Origin: Bacillota bacterium
Lineage (GTDB): Bacteria > Bacillota > Clostridia > Lachnospirales > Lachnospiraceae
Assembly (NCBI GenBank): GCA_023399055.1
Contig: JAEWQV010000017.1
Span: 302,308-366,307, forward strand
Length of the DNA: 64,000 nt
Reading direction: 5' to 3'
Positions 16,209-25,497 of the stretch are shown piece by piece (position 1 is the stretch's first letter; each line of letters opens with the position of its first letter). The notes under the pieces were generated by a model. It ran no database searches. It was not told where the DNA came from and saw only the letters and a list, made by a program, of their open reading frames with translations. The translations under genes and the position numbers were made by a program.

Positions 16209-18278
16209 TTACATCTCCTGTAATGACTTTGTCATTCCGGTAAGGCCGGTAATTCCTGAATAAAGCAATGGAAATACCATTACCCCATATATTGCTAAGT
16301 TCATTGGCATCAATGCCATACGTCCCATCTTTGCTCTTTTATGAGAAATATTTGACTTAATAAAATTATCTCTTTCGTTACATATATGAACACGGTCATT
16401 TCTTAAATCTGCAAATACTTCTTTAACTGAAAGGTTTTCCACTGTTTCTTTTAATTTTCCAACGAACAACTTAAAGTTTGGTGACTGCACGCTGTCTTCC
16501 AGCGTCTGTAATTCTTTTTCTGGATCTGATGCATATCCGTAATAACACTGGGTTAACTCTTTTTTATGAAAGTCTGCAATATTTGCCAAATGTCCCAAGG
16601 TATCAAAAGTATCCATGTTAAGAGAACTTAGGATAAGTGTTATCATCTGTAACTGTAGGAACTCTTCTTCTTCTTCAAACTGGGCTAGCTCTAATCTTGC
16701 TTTCAGTTTTTTCTTCGGATAATAAAATCCTGCAACTCCAACTGCAATAGCTATAAGTGAATACCACCAATGGTAGGACACATTATTTAGCTTCTGGTAC
16801 TTTGTTTCCAGCCGCTCCTTTTGTTCTTCCGTATGTAATGTTGTAAGTGTGGGCATATAGCCAATGAGAAACTTCCTGATTTCTTCATTGTCTTCCTCAT
16901 CTTTTGCTTCCCATTGGCCTTCTTTTCTGATGCCTATATAGGCATTATCCATCTCTAAGATGAGATCATCTGTGTAAAGAACTTTACCATTTTTATCTTG
17001 GTATGCTTTATTGTCAGCCATTAAGTCAAATGACTTAGTGTACGTTTCTAAGAATTGTTTTTCAATCACAGGAGCTGTAAACGTGAGCATTAGGATACCC
17101 AAAAATGCCACTGCTGCAAAAACACATCTTTCACACCAATAGGAATCCACCGTATGTTTAGAAACGGATATCTTGAGTTTGTATTCGAGGATACGTCTCT
17201 TCTGCTCTTTTGGTGACATAGCTCTCATAAACTTCTGTACTGGTTTTCTTTTCATTAGTTTTGACACAATCGACATTCTATCATCTGGCAGTATTACCTG
17301 CTGTAAATGAGCTCTTGCGACTGTATTATAACTATAGATTGAATAAGCAATCGCGGCATCCTGAATTAAAAAACCTGCAATACTGTTGTACACTGATTCT
17401 GTAGATGGCATGATTTTAATCATAAGGAATTTTAATAGAATTGTGAGAACAACGCCGAGTGCTGCAAGCCATTCTAATGAGTTGAATATTGGCATTTGTA
17501 ATCGATACAATATCTTTTCATAGGAGATCTCTTCAAGTTTCTGGTTAATATCAGCTTCCATTAAAAGCATTGATTCATCAAATACAGAACTGTCACTTCC
17601 AACGGAGACATCACCGTGCGTGTAGATATTACTACACACCATGGCAAGCGTTTGTAATTGTTTAAATGGAGTATTCTGATAGAATTTTTCAATATGTTCT
17701 TCTGTGTAAGGTGACACGAGTATCTGTTTAATTTCATCAACAGCTCTCATAATATGACGACCGCAAGTAGCTCCCTCAAGGGCCAACAAGATGTCTCCAT
17801 TACTCTTCTTGAATTCAATCCGGAGCGATGAGATAAAAATTTTTACCTCTTTATACACTTTTACTGTAGCTTTTTCAATCTCTTTATCCGCTCTTACATT
17901 AAATATGGTAAAAGCACCGTATAAACAGAGAATTATCGCAGAAAATTCACGAAAAGCAAACGCTGATCCAACCATTATAATTACTGTGCCAAATACTGTT
18001 ATTCTAAAATCTTTCACAATTTGGCATTTAATCTCCGTTTGAGAGAATACGGATAAAGAGCCATATTTCTTGGCCGCTCTGATCATGTAGTTTCGTGTCA
18101 ACTTGTTTGATAAGAGAATTCCATATACTCTTTCCAGAGTTTTGATTTGTTTTTGCTCTTTTTTAGGATCCCTTTTCCTTTTACGTGTACATAACTTAAT
18201 AGCTACAATGAAAAATGCCATTGCAGCAAATATTAGTCCTACAAGGATCATATCGTTTTTAGTTAATAAATTACCCAT
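16209..18278 (-). CDS. TadB/TadC-like double platform membrane protein
   Basis: At 689 residues this is about twice the size of a single TadB or TadC. It has two similar halves, each with a cytoplasmic helical stretch between hydrophobic segments: segments near 10-28, 92-125 and 265-320 in the first half, near 385-405, 525-545 and 655-680 in the second. The helical parts (LEGATCGRHIMRAVDEIK; FLQLQMITLILSSLNMDTFD) recall GspF-type platform domains. In Tad systems TadB and TadC sit in the membrane on top of the TadA ATPase. Here they seem fused. It is the last gene of the Tad-like operon, 15 bases after the ATPase gene. Assignment rests on topology, length and neighbours. Confidence 0.65.
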   Translation of the reverse strand: MGNLLTKNDMILVGLIFAAMAFFIVAIKLCTRKRKRDPKKEQKQIKTLERVYGILLSNKLTRNYMIRAAKKYGSLSVFSQTEIKCQIVKDFRITVFGTVIIMVGSAFAFREFSAIILCLYGAFTIFNVRADKEIEKATVKVYKEVKIFISSLRIEFKKSNGDILLALEGATCGRHIMRAVDEIKQILVSPYTEEHIEKFYQNTPFKQLQTLAMVCSNIYTHGDVSVGSDSSVFDESMLLMEADINQKLEEISYEKILYRLQMPIFNSLEWLAALGVVLTILLKFLMIKIMPSTESVYNSIAGFLIQDAAIAYSIYSYNTVARAHLQQVILPDDRMSIVSKLMKRKPVQKFMRAMSPKEQKRRILEYKLKISVSKHTVDSYWCERCVFAAVAFLGILMLTFTAPVIEKQFLETYTKSFDLMADNKAYQDKNGKVLYTDDLILEMDNAYIGIRKEGQWEAKDEEDNEEIRKFLIGYMPTLTTLHTEEQKERLETKYQKLNNVSYHWWYSLIAIAVGVAGFYYPKKKLKARLELAQFEEEEEFLQLQMITLILSSLNMDTFDTLGHLANIADFHKKELTQCYYGYASDPEKELQTLEDSVQSPNFKLFVGKLKETVENLSVKEVFADLRNDRVHICNERDNFIKSNISHKRAKMGRMALMPMNLAIYGVMVFPLLYSGITGLTGMTKSLQEM

Positions 18279-18293
18279 GCGACAATCCTTTCT

Positions 18294-20273
18294 TTATTCG
18301 AGATTATATCCCTTCAAAAAGTCAATGGCTTCATCAAAAGAATAAATCACATTATCTATTTCCATAGGTTTCGGTGTTAAATATTTTTCTTCTCCTTGGT
18401 AACCATATGTAGATGTTCCCGCTGGTTTATCACCTAACCCCCAGTAATAATTGATAAAGGCTTCAAATCCATTTTTTTCAACCTGCGGCAGAGCCCCATG
18501 AATCTTGTTGAATAAGAAGTCAGACATTCTTTCTCCGACCTTGTAGGTATCAGTTGTTATGTCGTAATACAACAGGTCATGCGTACTAAATGAGATACGG
18601 TCGGTCTGTCTGTAATAATACTCTCTCTGAAGATTATATGCGGACTTCGTTGGATTCTCTGGATCAAACTCGGGATAAGGAACACCTTCCTCATTCTGAT
18701 AAATCTCAGTGATTCGTTTAATAAAACGCTTACCTTCCTCAAACCCAAGATGGATATTAATCTTCAATACGTCTGTTACCTGTTTCTCGGCGGTCTGCAT
18801 GTTAGAAAAACCACATGCATTTACAAGAGAGTTTCTAACAGTAAGTACCAGGTCTTTCGCTGTGTTGGCGTGGTGTGAAAAAATGGTCATTTCGGAACCA
18901 GTCATGGCCAATTGGATCATTCGCGCTGCAACAACATCTGTCGCTACTTCTCCCACGATTGTGACAGTAGCATCTGACTTTTTAAAGGCATCTTGTAAAG
19001 CTTCCATAGACACCATATCTGTTTCCTGTGCGGAAAATACTTCTCGGTGTGGGAACAGCTCTCTTAAGTATAATTCCGGTGCCATTTCAAGAACACGAAG
19101 GTTCCATTCCGGTGGTAAGTAAGCCATGATGGCTTTCATAAGGGTTGTCTTACCTGACCCTTGTCGTCCGGTAACCGCTGTTGTAACCTTACCAATCATC
19201 AAGTATTCGACAAATTTAGCAGCGATTTCGGCGTCTGTCATACCCTCTTTGATAATCATCTCTTCCGGTGTCTTAATGTCCAGACTAAACTTACGTACAA
19301 ATACACCCCAACATTCACCAGACTCTGGCCGGACAACCAGAATACGAGATTTGTCATGCATTGTATTTACACGAAAACCGTTAGCTGTTGTAAGAGGTCC
19401 AGGGCTTCGATACCGGATAAGGAGCTGGGCAATTCTTCTTATCTCTTCTTCTGTACCAAATTCTATAAATTGAAGATGGATATAGTTGCTCTTAAAATAC
19501 ACCCAGAAGGAATTTGTCGAGGTAGAGATAGAATCTCTGTTAACCTCGTTATTTTGATTCGTGTCTCCCATAAGAGATCCGGATACACCAATGTTGTAAC
19601 CGTTAATGTTCATTTCTACAAGAGTATCGATAGGTCCCCAGCCCATACAATTTTCATATACCTTTGTGACAAACACATCCACAAGCTCTTTATCCGTAAG
19701 TTTAAAATTTGCCTCATGATACGCATTTGCTAGGTCGGCTCTTGTAACATAATAAGAAATTGCGCCTTTTCTTTTCATGCCAACTGCCGGTCTTGGCTTG
19801 TCGAATTTATGCTCAAGTATCCATTGTTCAAAGCCTTTCATACCATGCTTCTGCTGATATTTCATAAGAATGACTTCAAACATTGTGCTTTGGTCTGGCT
19901 CTGTATCAGAAGTAAAGCCTAAAAATTCTTTAATTTTATCAATCGAAAGATTATTCATTACCCATCCAAAAATGATACCTTTTACGAATAATTTCGAATC
20001 TCTTTCCCCATTAGGGGCACCTTTAACCGCTGCTTTTGTTTGGGCACATATCTGTCTTGCTCTTTTTAAATCCTCTTCTGATGTATCCTCATAAATGTCA
20101 GGATCTTTCGTCTGACTGACTATATGAAGTTTAACAGCCGTGATTACATCTTGAAAGGAGGCGAAATCTTCTTGGATGACAGCCTGTTTTTTAGCAAGTC
20201 TATCTATATACACCGCGGCAATTATAACAACGATGGCTACGCATATACAAAGCGCTATAATAATATCATTCAT
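18294..20273 (-). CDS. TadA/CpaF-type secretion ATPase
   Basis: This is a type II/IV secretion hexameric ATPase of the CpaF/TadA group, which powers Flp-type pili and related machines. Walker A is GRQGSGKTTLM near residue 368. The catalytic-acid region contains LEMAPELYL, and a VGEVATDVVAARM segment is followed by TIFSHHANTAKD, the His-containing motif typical of these ATPases. Length (659) is longer than a typical CpaF because of an N-terminal membrane segment (about 4-22) and an extra helical domain. The start overlaps the end of the upstream TadZ-like gene by 8 bases, with AGAGGAGG preceding it. It is the energy source of the second machine in this element, distinct from VirB4. Confidence 0.85.
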   Translation of the reverse strand: MNDIIIALCICVAIVVIIAAVYIDRLAKKQAVIQEDFASFQDVITAVKLHIVSQTKDPDIYEDTSEEDLKRARQICAQTKAAVKGAPNGERDSKLFVKGIIFGWVMNNLSIDKIKEFLGFTSDTEPDQSTMFEVILMKYQQKHGMKGFEQWILEHKFDKPRPAVGMKRKGAISYYVTRADLANAYHEANFKLTDKELVDVFVTKVYENCMGWGPIDTLVEMNINGYNIGVSGSLMGDTNQNNEVNRDSISTSTNSFWVYFKSNYIHLQFIEFGTEEEIRRIAQLLIRYRSPGPLTTANGFRVNTMHDKSRILVVRPESGECWGVFVRKFSLDIKTPEEMIIKEGMTDAEIAAKFVEYLMIGKVTTAVTGRQGSGKTTLMKAIMAYLPPEWNLRVLEMAPELYLRELFPHREVFSAQETDMVSMEALQDAFKKSDATVTIVGEVATDVVAARMIQLAMTGSEMTIFSHHANTAKDLVLTVRNSLVNACGFSNMQTAEKQVTDVLKINIHLGFEEGKRFIKRITEIYQNEEGVPYPEFDPENPTKSAYNLQREYYYRQTDRISFSTHDLLYYDITTDTYKVGERMSDFLFNKIHGALPQVEKNGFEAFINYYWGLGDKPAGTSTYGYQGEEKYLTPKPMEIDNVIYSFDEAIDFLKGYNLE

Positions 20274-21087
20274 TCAGATCCTCCTCTACCAACGAACTGC
20301 CAGACCTTTTTTTGCTAATATTTCTTTTCGTATAAATAATATCTTTAACAATCTTTTGGATATCGGTATCCAGTTCCAAAACCTCTCCATTTTTTTTCTT
20401 AATCTGTTCTGTTAAGAAAAGAAGCTGTCCGTTATTTTCATAGGATGTGATATGCGGATTATCATGAACGTAATGCCAATGTTTTAAGTCTTTTATTCCG
20501 AGTTTTGATGCATAATCTTTAAGTGTACCAAGAGAGTTTCTGTATTTATTCATTACAACAATCTTTGGTACTTTGTTTGTGCTTAATAAGAAAGTTGATT
20601 TCATAGACTTAAATCGATTAATCTCCGTAAGCATCTGTGAAAGTACAAGTATTATGCAATCAGCGCCATCAATAACAGCTTTTACCGCTGGTTTATCAAG
20701 ATTGTTTTCGTCTACGTCGAAAACAACATGATCATAAGGAGCATTTTGTGCTATGTATTTTACTACATCAGCAATTTCAACCTCTGGGATTTTAGTTTCA
20801 GAATCAAGCGAGAAAACATCAAAGTTGTCACTTATATTCTTACAATAATTTGAAAGGCTGTTTTTCTGCATACCACCAGTTCGAATTAATTTTGTTAACT
20901 GAATTGCATCAGTGGTATTTGTTCCACCACTAGTAATGTTATAATACGGATAAATGGACTCTGACTTAGAAGTAACATGAGTAAGGCATACTTTTGTATT
21001 TTGTTTTGCCATTGTTGTAGATATTAACGCCGCGATTGTGGTAGTCCCATTTCCATGACAGTGCGGCGACATTACGGCTATGTTCAT
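20266..21087 (-). CDS. ParA/TadZ-like protein with degenerate P-loop
   Basis: The 273-residue protein has the ParA/MinD fold pattern. A beta strand (MNIAVMSPHCHGNGTTTIAA) stands where the deviant Walker motif should be, HVVFDVDEN is the DxD-like strand, and CIILVLSQ and PKIVVMNK follow. The P-loop lysines are missing (GNGTTT instead of GKT), so ATP binding is doubtful. TadZ/CpaE proteins localise Tad pili and often have altered Walker motifs, which fits. It overlaps the TadA-like gene by 8 bases and follows another ParA-like gene by 18 bases. Confidence 0.65.
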   Translation of the reverse strand: MNIAVMSPHCHGNGTTTIAALISTTMAKQNTKVCLTHVTSKSESIYPYYNITSGGTNTTDAIQLTKLIRTGGMQKNSLSNYCKNISDNFDVFSLDSETKIPEVEIADVVKYIAQNAPYDHVVFDVDENNLDKPAVKAVIDGADCIILVLSQMLTEINRFKSMKSTFLLSTNKVPKIVVMNKYRNSLGTLKDYASKLGIKDLKHWHYVHDNPHITSYENNGQLLFLTEQIKKKNGEVLELDTDIQKIVKDIIYTKRNISKKRSGSSLVEEDLNE

Positions 21088-21105
21088 AGTTTGTTTTTAC
21101 CTCCG

Positions 21106-21708
21106 TTAATTAAGTTTTCTTTTTGATACTTGGAGAAACGTGTTAACTGAAATATTGATTTCTTTAAGAAATGCCGTACCAATAACATTCAACACCTCTC
21201 TATCTTGAAATGGTAAGAGCATTTTATGTTCTTCGCATTTATAGATATAAGAGAATCTTGATGCGGTCCAATGCAATGGCATTACCCCGAGCTTTTTCCA
21301 TTCTTTTTTATTGATTTCACCTATACTAATAAAAGTCTTGAATGCCTTTGGATCTTTCTCTGAAAACTCTTCAATTTTTGTGCCTAAGAAGCTTTTACTT
21401 TTTGCACATACGCAAAGTGTCGATTCTGCGTTTTCACACCGATGAATATCTGTAATAACAAGACAGAAATCATAATCGGCATCGCCTAAATCACTTGTTA
21501 TTTGCGAGATTTTTTTCGTATCTAAATCAGGAATTACCCTGATAAAAACATCATGTACTGCTCCATTGTTGGTAAAACCTCTGTAGAGATGTCTGTATGT
21601 TACATCATCTGTTATCACAATAGTTCTTCCCGCGAACGCTAAAACATGCATAAGGGGATATGTTAAAAGTCTTTTATCTGCTTTTCCAACTACGGATAAA
21701 ATCTTCAT
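21106..21708 (-). CDS. Small ParA-like or TadZ-accessory protein, 200 aa
   Basis: The first 40 residues (MKILSVVGKADKRLLTYPLM then GRTIVITDD) follow the strand-loop-helix-strand order of a P-loop protein. The loop itself carries no GKT, and the later YDFCLVITDIHRCE fits the second nucleotide-side strand. It is therefore likely a P-loop-fold protein that has lost nucleotide binding. It starts after a good GGAAGGAGG site. It lies between the CpaB/SAF gene (15-base gap) and the TadZ-like gene (18-base gap) in an unbroken operon. No family is recognised for sure; a structural or localising role in the Tad-like machine is inferred. Confidence 0.55.
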   Translation of the reverse strand: MKILSVVGKADKRLLTYPLMHVLAFAGRTIVITDDVTYRHLYRGFTNNGAVHDVFIRVIPDLDTKKISQITSDLGDADYDFCLVITDIHRCENAESTLCVCAKSKSFLGTKIEEFSEKDPKAFKTFISIGEINKKEWKKLGVMPLHWTASRFSYIYKCEEHKMLLPFQDREVLNVIGTAFLKEINISVNTFLQVSKRKLN

Positions 21709-21723
21709 TATTCATCCTCCTTC

Positions 21724-22647
21724 CTATTGACCACCTTTCGCTTCTTGAGCGGCTTTTTGTTCCTGCAATCTACTATATGTAGACTGGGCGTTTCTAAACT
21801 CAGTAAGAAGCGTAGCTTTATCTGATGTTACAGTCTTTCGCTTTTCTACCTTATCTGATTCATTAAGAATTGATTCCAGCTGTAATCTTGCATCAAGAAT
21901 ATTTGAATAATCTGCTGTGTCAATATTTTCATCTAAAAGCATAGTTTTCATAATTTCACGAGACACCGGATAATATGTAATAGCTGCAGCTTGAACACCC
22001 GGTTCTACGTATTTAATTGCATAAAGCTTTGTAGCTATATAAATAGATGCATCTGTCTTCATTGATTCATACGTATAGATATCTTTCTGATCAATAATAA
22101 GTTTCAACACATTATCATACACGCCAATTACTTTCTTGTGAGACATTGAAATATAATCCTGACCAAGAGGGAAGGATACTCTTACATCTACAAAATCGCC
22201 TTCTTTGATGGCAATAGGTACTTCATCAAGTACAACGTCAAGCTCTCGTTCATTGGCTTTTAAAGGGTTATCCAGAACAATCGATTGTGATATGATGGTT
22301 CCGTCTGTACAGCTTACCTTTACCATTTTACCGACAATATCCTCTATATTAATGAAGATATCGAGAGGTGTAGTGTCTATTGTTGATTGTCTGGTTTCAA
22401 TATCATCTTTTGTGATGACTTCGCCAACCTGCATTGCTCTATTAAAACAGAATGTGTCTGCCATAAGGCTTTCATAATAGGAAATATCTTCATCAAGTAA
22501 ACTTATCTCCTCTTCTTGTTCGGAAACTTTATTATGAAGGTCTTTCACTGTCGTATTATAAAGATTTAATACGTAATACCCTCCAACTCCTGCTATTATT
22601 AAGATTAAAATGACAATAGCAGCAATAAAAATACGTCTTTTCCTCAT
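21724..22647 (-). CDS. CpaB/RcpC-like protein with SAF domain
   Basis: The N-terminus is basic (MRKRR), followed by one membrane helix (about 6-28) and a short coiled coil (about 33-58). Next comes a SAF-type domain (about 65-130) with the hallmark order: AMQVGEVITKDDI, then LDIFINIEDIVGKMVK, then a DGTIISQSIV stretch. CpaB proteins guide the pilus or substrate through the envelope in Tad systems and are found in Gram-positives as well. The C-terminal about 170 residues are less conserved, ending in a helical Gln/Ala-rich stretch. It is 15 bases downstream of the double ParA-like gene, in the same operon. Confidence 0.75.
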   Translation of the reverse strand: MRKRRIFIAAIVILILIIAGVGGYYVLNLYNTTVKDLHNKVSEQEEEISLLDEDISYYESLMADTFCFNRAMQVGEVITKDDIETRQSTIDTTPLDIFINIEDIVGKMVKVSCTDGTIISQSIVLDNPLKANERELDVVLDEVPIAIKEGDFVDVRVSFPLGQDYISMSHKKVIGVYDNVLKLIIDQKDIYTYESMKTDASIYIATKLYAIKYVEPGVQAAAITYYPVSREIMKTMLLDENIDTADYSNILDARLQLESILNESDKVEKRKTVTSDKATLLTEFRNAQSTYSRLQEQKAAQEAKGGQ

Positions 22648-22662
22648 AGTATTTTCCTTTCG

Positions 22663-24474
22663 TTATTTTAATTTCTTTTTTATTTGCTTGTTCCACATAT
22701 CCAAGATATCTTTTGGTGCTTCATCATAATCACACATCTGCAAAAAAATGTAATCATATTCCTGCATGAGATCTTTAATCAAATCTCTTTTTTTCTTACT
22801 GGAAACATGATTAAATACATAGAGCCATTTACCAGAAGCTGTTCCCGCTTTATGAATAAAACGAGCAAGTGCTTGAAAATCACTTTCGCTTGATCCGCAT
22901 ACAAGAACCTTAATATCAGCTCTTTGCATCTCTACCAATTCATTTCTTGTGAGTTCTCCGAGGCAGCCACGATCAATGACGATCGTTTTTGCTATATTGT
23001 AAGATTCCTCGAAATTTGTATCTATGTATTCACACATATTCTTATTGTTAGGATATTCCGTTCCCTTTTTGTGAACAAAACATACTACGTTGTTTGATGC
23101 TACAAGTGCGCTTCCGATGATTCCTGCAACATGCGAGCTGCCTGCTCCATGCTTCAATGCTGTTACAAACACGGTAAGATGTCCTACAAATTTTATTTTT
23201 GATTGGCTATCTTTTTCCTTTGTGTAATTGGTTTCAGCTACAGCAGTATTCTCTTCACTCAAAATCATATCTACTGTTTCTCTGTCAATCTTAATATTGA
23301 GATAGCCTGGGTCTTCTTCTCCCCCTTTAAACGGGTTCGCAATCTTTCCAAATAAGTATTTAACGCCTGATTCACTTGATTTTGACGCTTTATCCTCTGT
23401 GCTTTCCTCTTTCTTCTGCTGATACTTCTGAACTTTATGGTCTTCCTCTGTTAATGTCACCTCTGTTTCTTCTGACTTTTTATTATCGAGGATTTTTTCA
23501 GGCATTACCTTCTTTGCAAAACGTGAAATGCCTGTTAAAATCGTTTTACTAACATCTGCTGCACTATCTATCGTGTTCTTTAATTTTTCTTTAACATCAG
23601 TCTTATCGGATTCTTCGGCCTTATTGCAGCCTTGTTCAGTTTCAAATTCTTTTTGAGAAGTATATATTTTATCCGGTTTCTTTTTTAAAGATTTATCTCT
23701 TGCATGGGCTTTTATCCCTGAGTATTCAATTTCTTCTGGTATTGGAAGCCCGTCTTCATCATACCTTAAACCTTCATCTTCCAAAGAGATATCCGGAATC
23801 ATAGCATCAATTATTATGTCCTCTAATTTTTCCTCAGGAATGGCTTTTTTCTTGTTTTTGCCGCCAAATAGCACTTTTTTAGAAGGCTCAGTGTTTATAG
23901 TCGACGACCAGGCTTCCAGATCATAATTAATGTCTGGAGGTAAAATACCCCCAAAATGACATACCTGAATCAGATTGTCTGCAAGTACTGTGGGACAGGT
24001 TGTTGTACTGTATCCTACCTTGAAGGTTCTAAAATTAATTGCTTTAAATTTAGCAACCCACATATCACCACATTCTTTTAGAAGAACCAAAGGGTTTAAT
24101 TGTCTCGCTTCGTTAATTAAAGCTTCACTTAGGTCAAATAACGTATCTTCGTCTGCGTTGGCACAAATAATAAATTCAAAATTATGTTTTGTTATTCTTA
24201 ATGCCTTTGCTAAACTTATGGCACCCATGTCATAAACCATAATATCTGTATCTGGGACTTCCTGATCCCAGGTAGGATAAATAGTCACGCCATCTTTCTC
24301 GTATGGTATTTTTTCTCCCTCAACATAATCTCTTAAACATGGGGATTTAATATTTGCGGATTCAACAAGAGCCACTGAGTATCCACCGCTGGCAAAATAT
24401 CTCGCGATATGAATTGCATTTGTGGTACATCCGCTATTATCTCTCAGTCCAAACAAAACGAATCCTTGTTTCAT
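22663..24474 (-). CDS. Double ParA-like protein with two degenerate P-loops
   Basis: The start at 24474 is chosen because AAAGGAG lies eight bases upstream; the longer frame to 24516 would overlap the LexA-like gene. The 603-residue protein has two P-loop-fold domains joined by a charged linker of roughly 230 residues. The N-terminal loop reads GLRDNSGCTTNAIHIA (no Lys in GCTT). The C-terminal loop reads ALKHGAGSSHVAG (signature Lys present, but GSS instead of GKT). Both should bind nucleotide poorly or not at all. It is the first structural gene of the Tad-like operon, 5 bases after the LexA-type HTH gene. A scaffold or polar-localisation role is inferred. Confidence 0.6.
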   Translation of the reverse strand: MKQGFVLFGLRDNSGCTTNAIHIARYFASGGYSVALVESANIKSPCLRDYVEGEKIPYEKDGVTIYPTWDQEVPDTDIMVYDMGAISLAKALRITKHNFEFIICANADEDTLFDLSEALINEARQLNPLVLLKECGDMWVAKFKAINFRTFKVGYSTTTCPTVLADNLIQVCHFGGILPPDINYDLEAWSSTINTEPSKKVLFGGKNKKKAIPEEKLEDIIIDAMIPDISLEDEGLRYDEDGLPIPEEIEYSGIKAHARDKSLKKKPDKIYTSQKEFETEQGCNKAEESDKTDVKEKLKNTIDSAADVSKTILTGISRFAKKVMPEKILDNKKSEETEVTLTEEDHKVQKYQQKKEESTEDKASKSSESGVKYLFGKIANPFKGGEEDPGYLNIKIDRETVDMILSEENTAVAETNYTKEKDSQSKIKFVGHLTVFVTALKHGAGSSHVAGIIGSALVASNNVVCFVHKKGTEYPNNKNMCEYIDTNFEESYNIAKTIVIDRGCLGELTRNELVEMQRADIKVLVCGSSESDFQALARFIHKAGTASGKWLYVFNHVSSKKKRDLIKDLMQEYDYIFLQMCDYDEAPKDILDMWNKQIKKKLK

Positions 24475-24479
24475 TTCTT

Positions 24480-24692
24480 TTACTCCTTTTGTACTACCCT
24501 GTATGCTCTTGGGCATCCTTCATTGTCTGTTTCAAGAAATCCTTCTCTCAGTAATCTTCGAACGTGGCTTTGTACGGAGGATTTACTTCGCATTCCGCAG
24601 GCGTTTCCTATTTCTTCGTAGGAAGGTGGATATTTGTGCTCTGTTATATAGGTGTCAATATAAATCAGTACATCTCTATCTCTTGCTGTCAC
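24480..24692 (-). CDS. Stand-alone LexA-type winged HTH regulator
   Basis: The 70 residues match the N-terminal DNA-binding domain of LexA: RDRDVLIYIDTYI, then the PPSYEEIGNACGM helix-turn-helix, then SSVQSHVRRLLREGFLE. There is no C-terminal autoprotease domain, so it cannot be a RecA-responsive LexA. The start is a GTG with AAGGAG nine bases before it. It heads the Tad-like operon and its stop lies 5 bases before the next start. A GTTC-N4-GAAC palindrome at 24710-24721 just upstream is a candidate autoregulatory operator. It is probably the local repressor of the operon. Confidence 0.8.
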   Translation of the reverse strand: MTARDRDVLIYIDTYITEHKYPPSYEEIGNACGMRSKSSVQSHVRRLLREGFLETDNEGCPRAYRVVQKE

Positions 24693-24709
24693 TTATATAT
24701 TCTCCTTCT

Positions 24710-24721
24710 GTTCGTGTGAAC
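24710..24721. promoter_or_regulatory. GTTC-N4-GAAC palindrome before the LexA-type gene
   Basis: GTTCGTGTGAAC, four-base arms with a four-base centre, lies between the ribosome binding site and the previous gene. The arms are those of a Gram-positive LexA box (GAAC-N4-GTTC) but in swapped order. It is a candidate operator for the adjacent regulator. Confidence 0.4.
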
Positions 24722-24749
24722 CATTGTCCTTATTGTAACTTTGATTTTA

Positions 24750-25445
24750 TCACTCTGTTATCCCTTCGCCGACGATGGAGGTAGCTGCTGAATAGTCGAT
24801 TGATTCAACTAAGTTCCAATTGATATTTCTATCGTAGTCGAAGGTTGTATCTATTGAGTCTCTCATTCCCATGATTGCCGCCCGTATTGATTCCTGGTCA
24901 TGGTCATACGTTGTAGATATTTCATCCACAACATAGGAAAGCCTGTATGTCGAACAGGTGTATTGGTATATAGACTCTTCGGAAATAATACCTTCTGGCA
25001 TTCCTGCTGCTAATAAAGATTCATATCTTTCCTGTGCTGTGTCGGTACATATTGCTTTGATAGAGTCTTCAAGTTCTCCGGTGGTTGAACTGAAATAAAT
25101 ATCACAGGCTACAGCTGAGGATATAATATCTGTCAAATATAAGATAAAAGCTTTCTGAGGAGCTTCTATTCTCCAGCTTAAATCTATACTTTCTTGAGTC
25201 CAGCAATCTTCTCCAAATTCGCTTACAAACCCGGGGATGGCATCTATTGCATAAAGCATAAAAATATCGATTCCTACCTGGTAATCCCCTATCCTAAACG
25301 CTTCTTCCTCATTAAACTCAACAGGTGTTAGCTCTACCTGGTCTACTTGCGCTACAGGAACTTCTTTCGATCCAGTAAATCCCACCATTGTTATTAGCAA
25401 TATTGCTGCAAATAGAACTATGGATACAATTTTTTTGATTTTCAT
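24750..25445 (-). CDS. Exported SurA/PrsA-N-like protein
   Basis: The N-terminus is a signal-type segment (about 5-24, ending VGFTGS). After it, IGDYQVGIDIFMLYAIDAIP and FGEDCWTQE recall the chaperone-type N-domain of clostridial PrsA/SurA-like foldases, in which a short strand is followed by a helix with conserved aromatic residues and a xxGxxxW segment. No parvulin isomerase domain is present (231 residues in total). An extracytoplasmic chaperone for a pilus or the giant protein is a reasonable inference, with modest confidence. AAAGGAG lies eight bases upstream of the ATG. It stands 57 bases before the LexA-like gene and 52 after the next anchored protein. Confidence 0.5.
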   Translation of the reverse strand: MKIKKIVSIVLFAAILLITMVGFTGSKEVPVAQVDQVELTPVEFNEEEAFRIGDYQVGIDIFMLYAIDAIPGFVSEFGEDCWTQESIDLSWRIEAPQKAFILYLTDIISSAVACDIYFSSTTGELEDSIKAICTDTAQERYESLLAAGMPEGIISEESIYQYTCSTYRLSYVVDEISTTYDHDQESIRAAIMGMRDSIDTTFDYDRNINWNLVESIDYSAATSIVGEGITE

Positions 25446-25497
25446 AACTTAGACTCCTTTATTCATAAATATCCGTCTATTTCGTCTTGTTTTTTCA

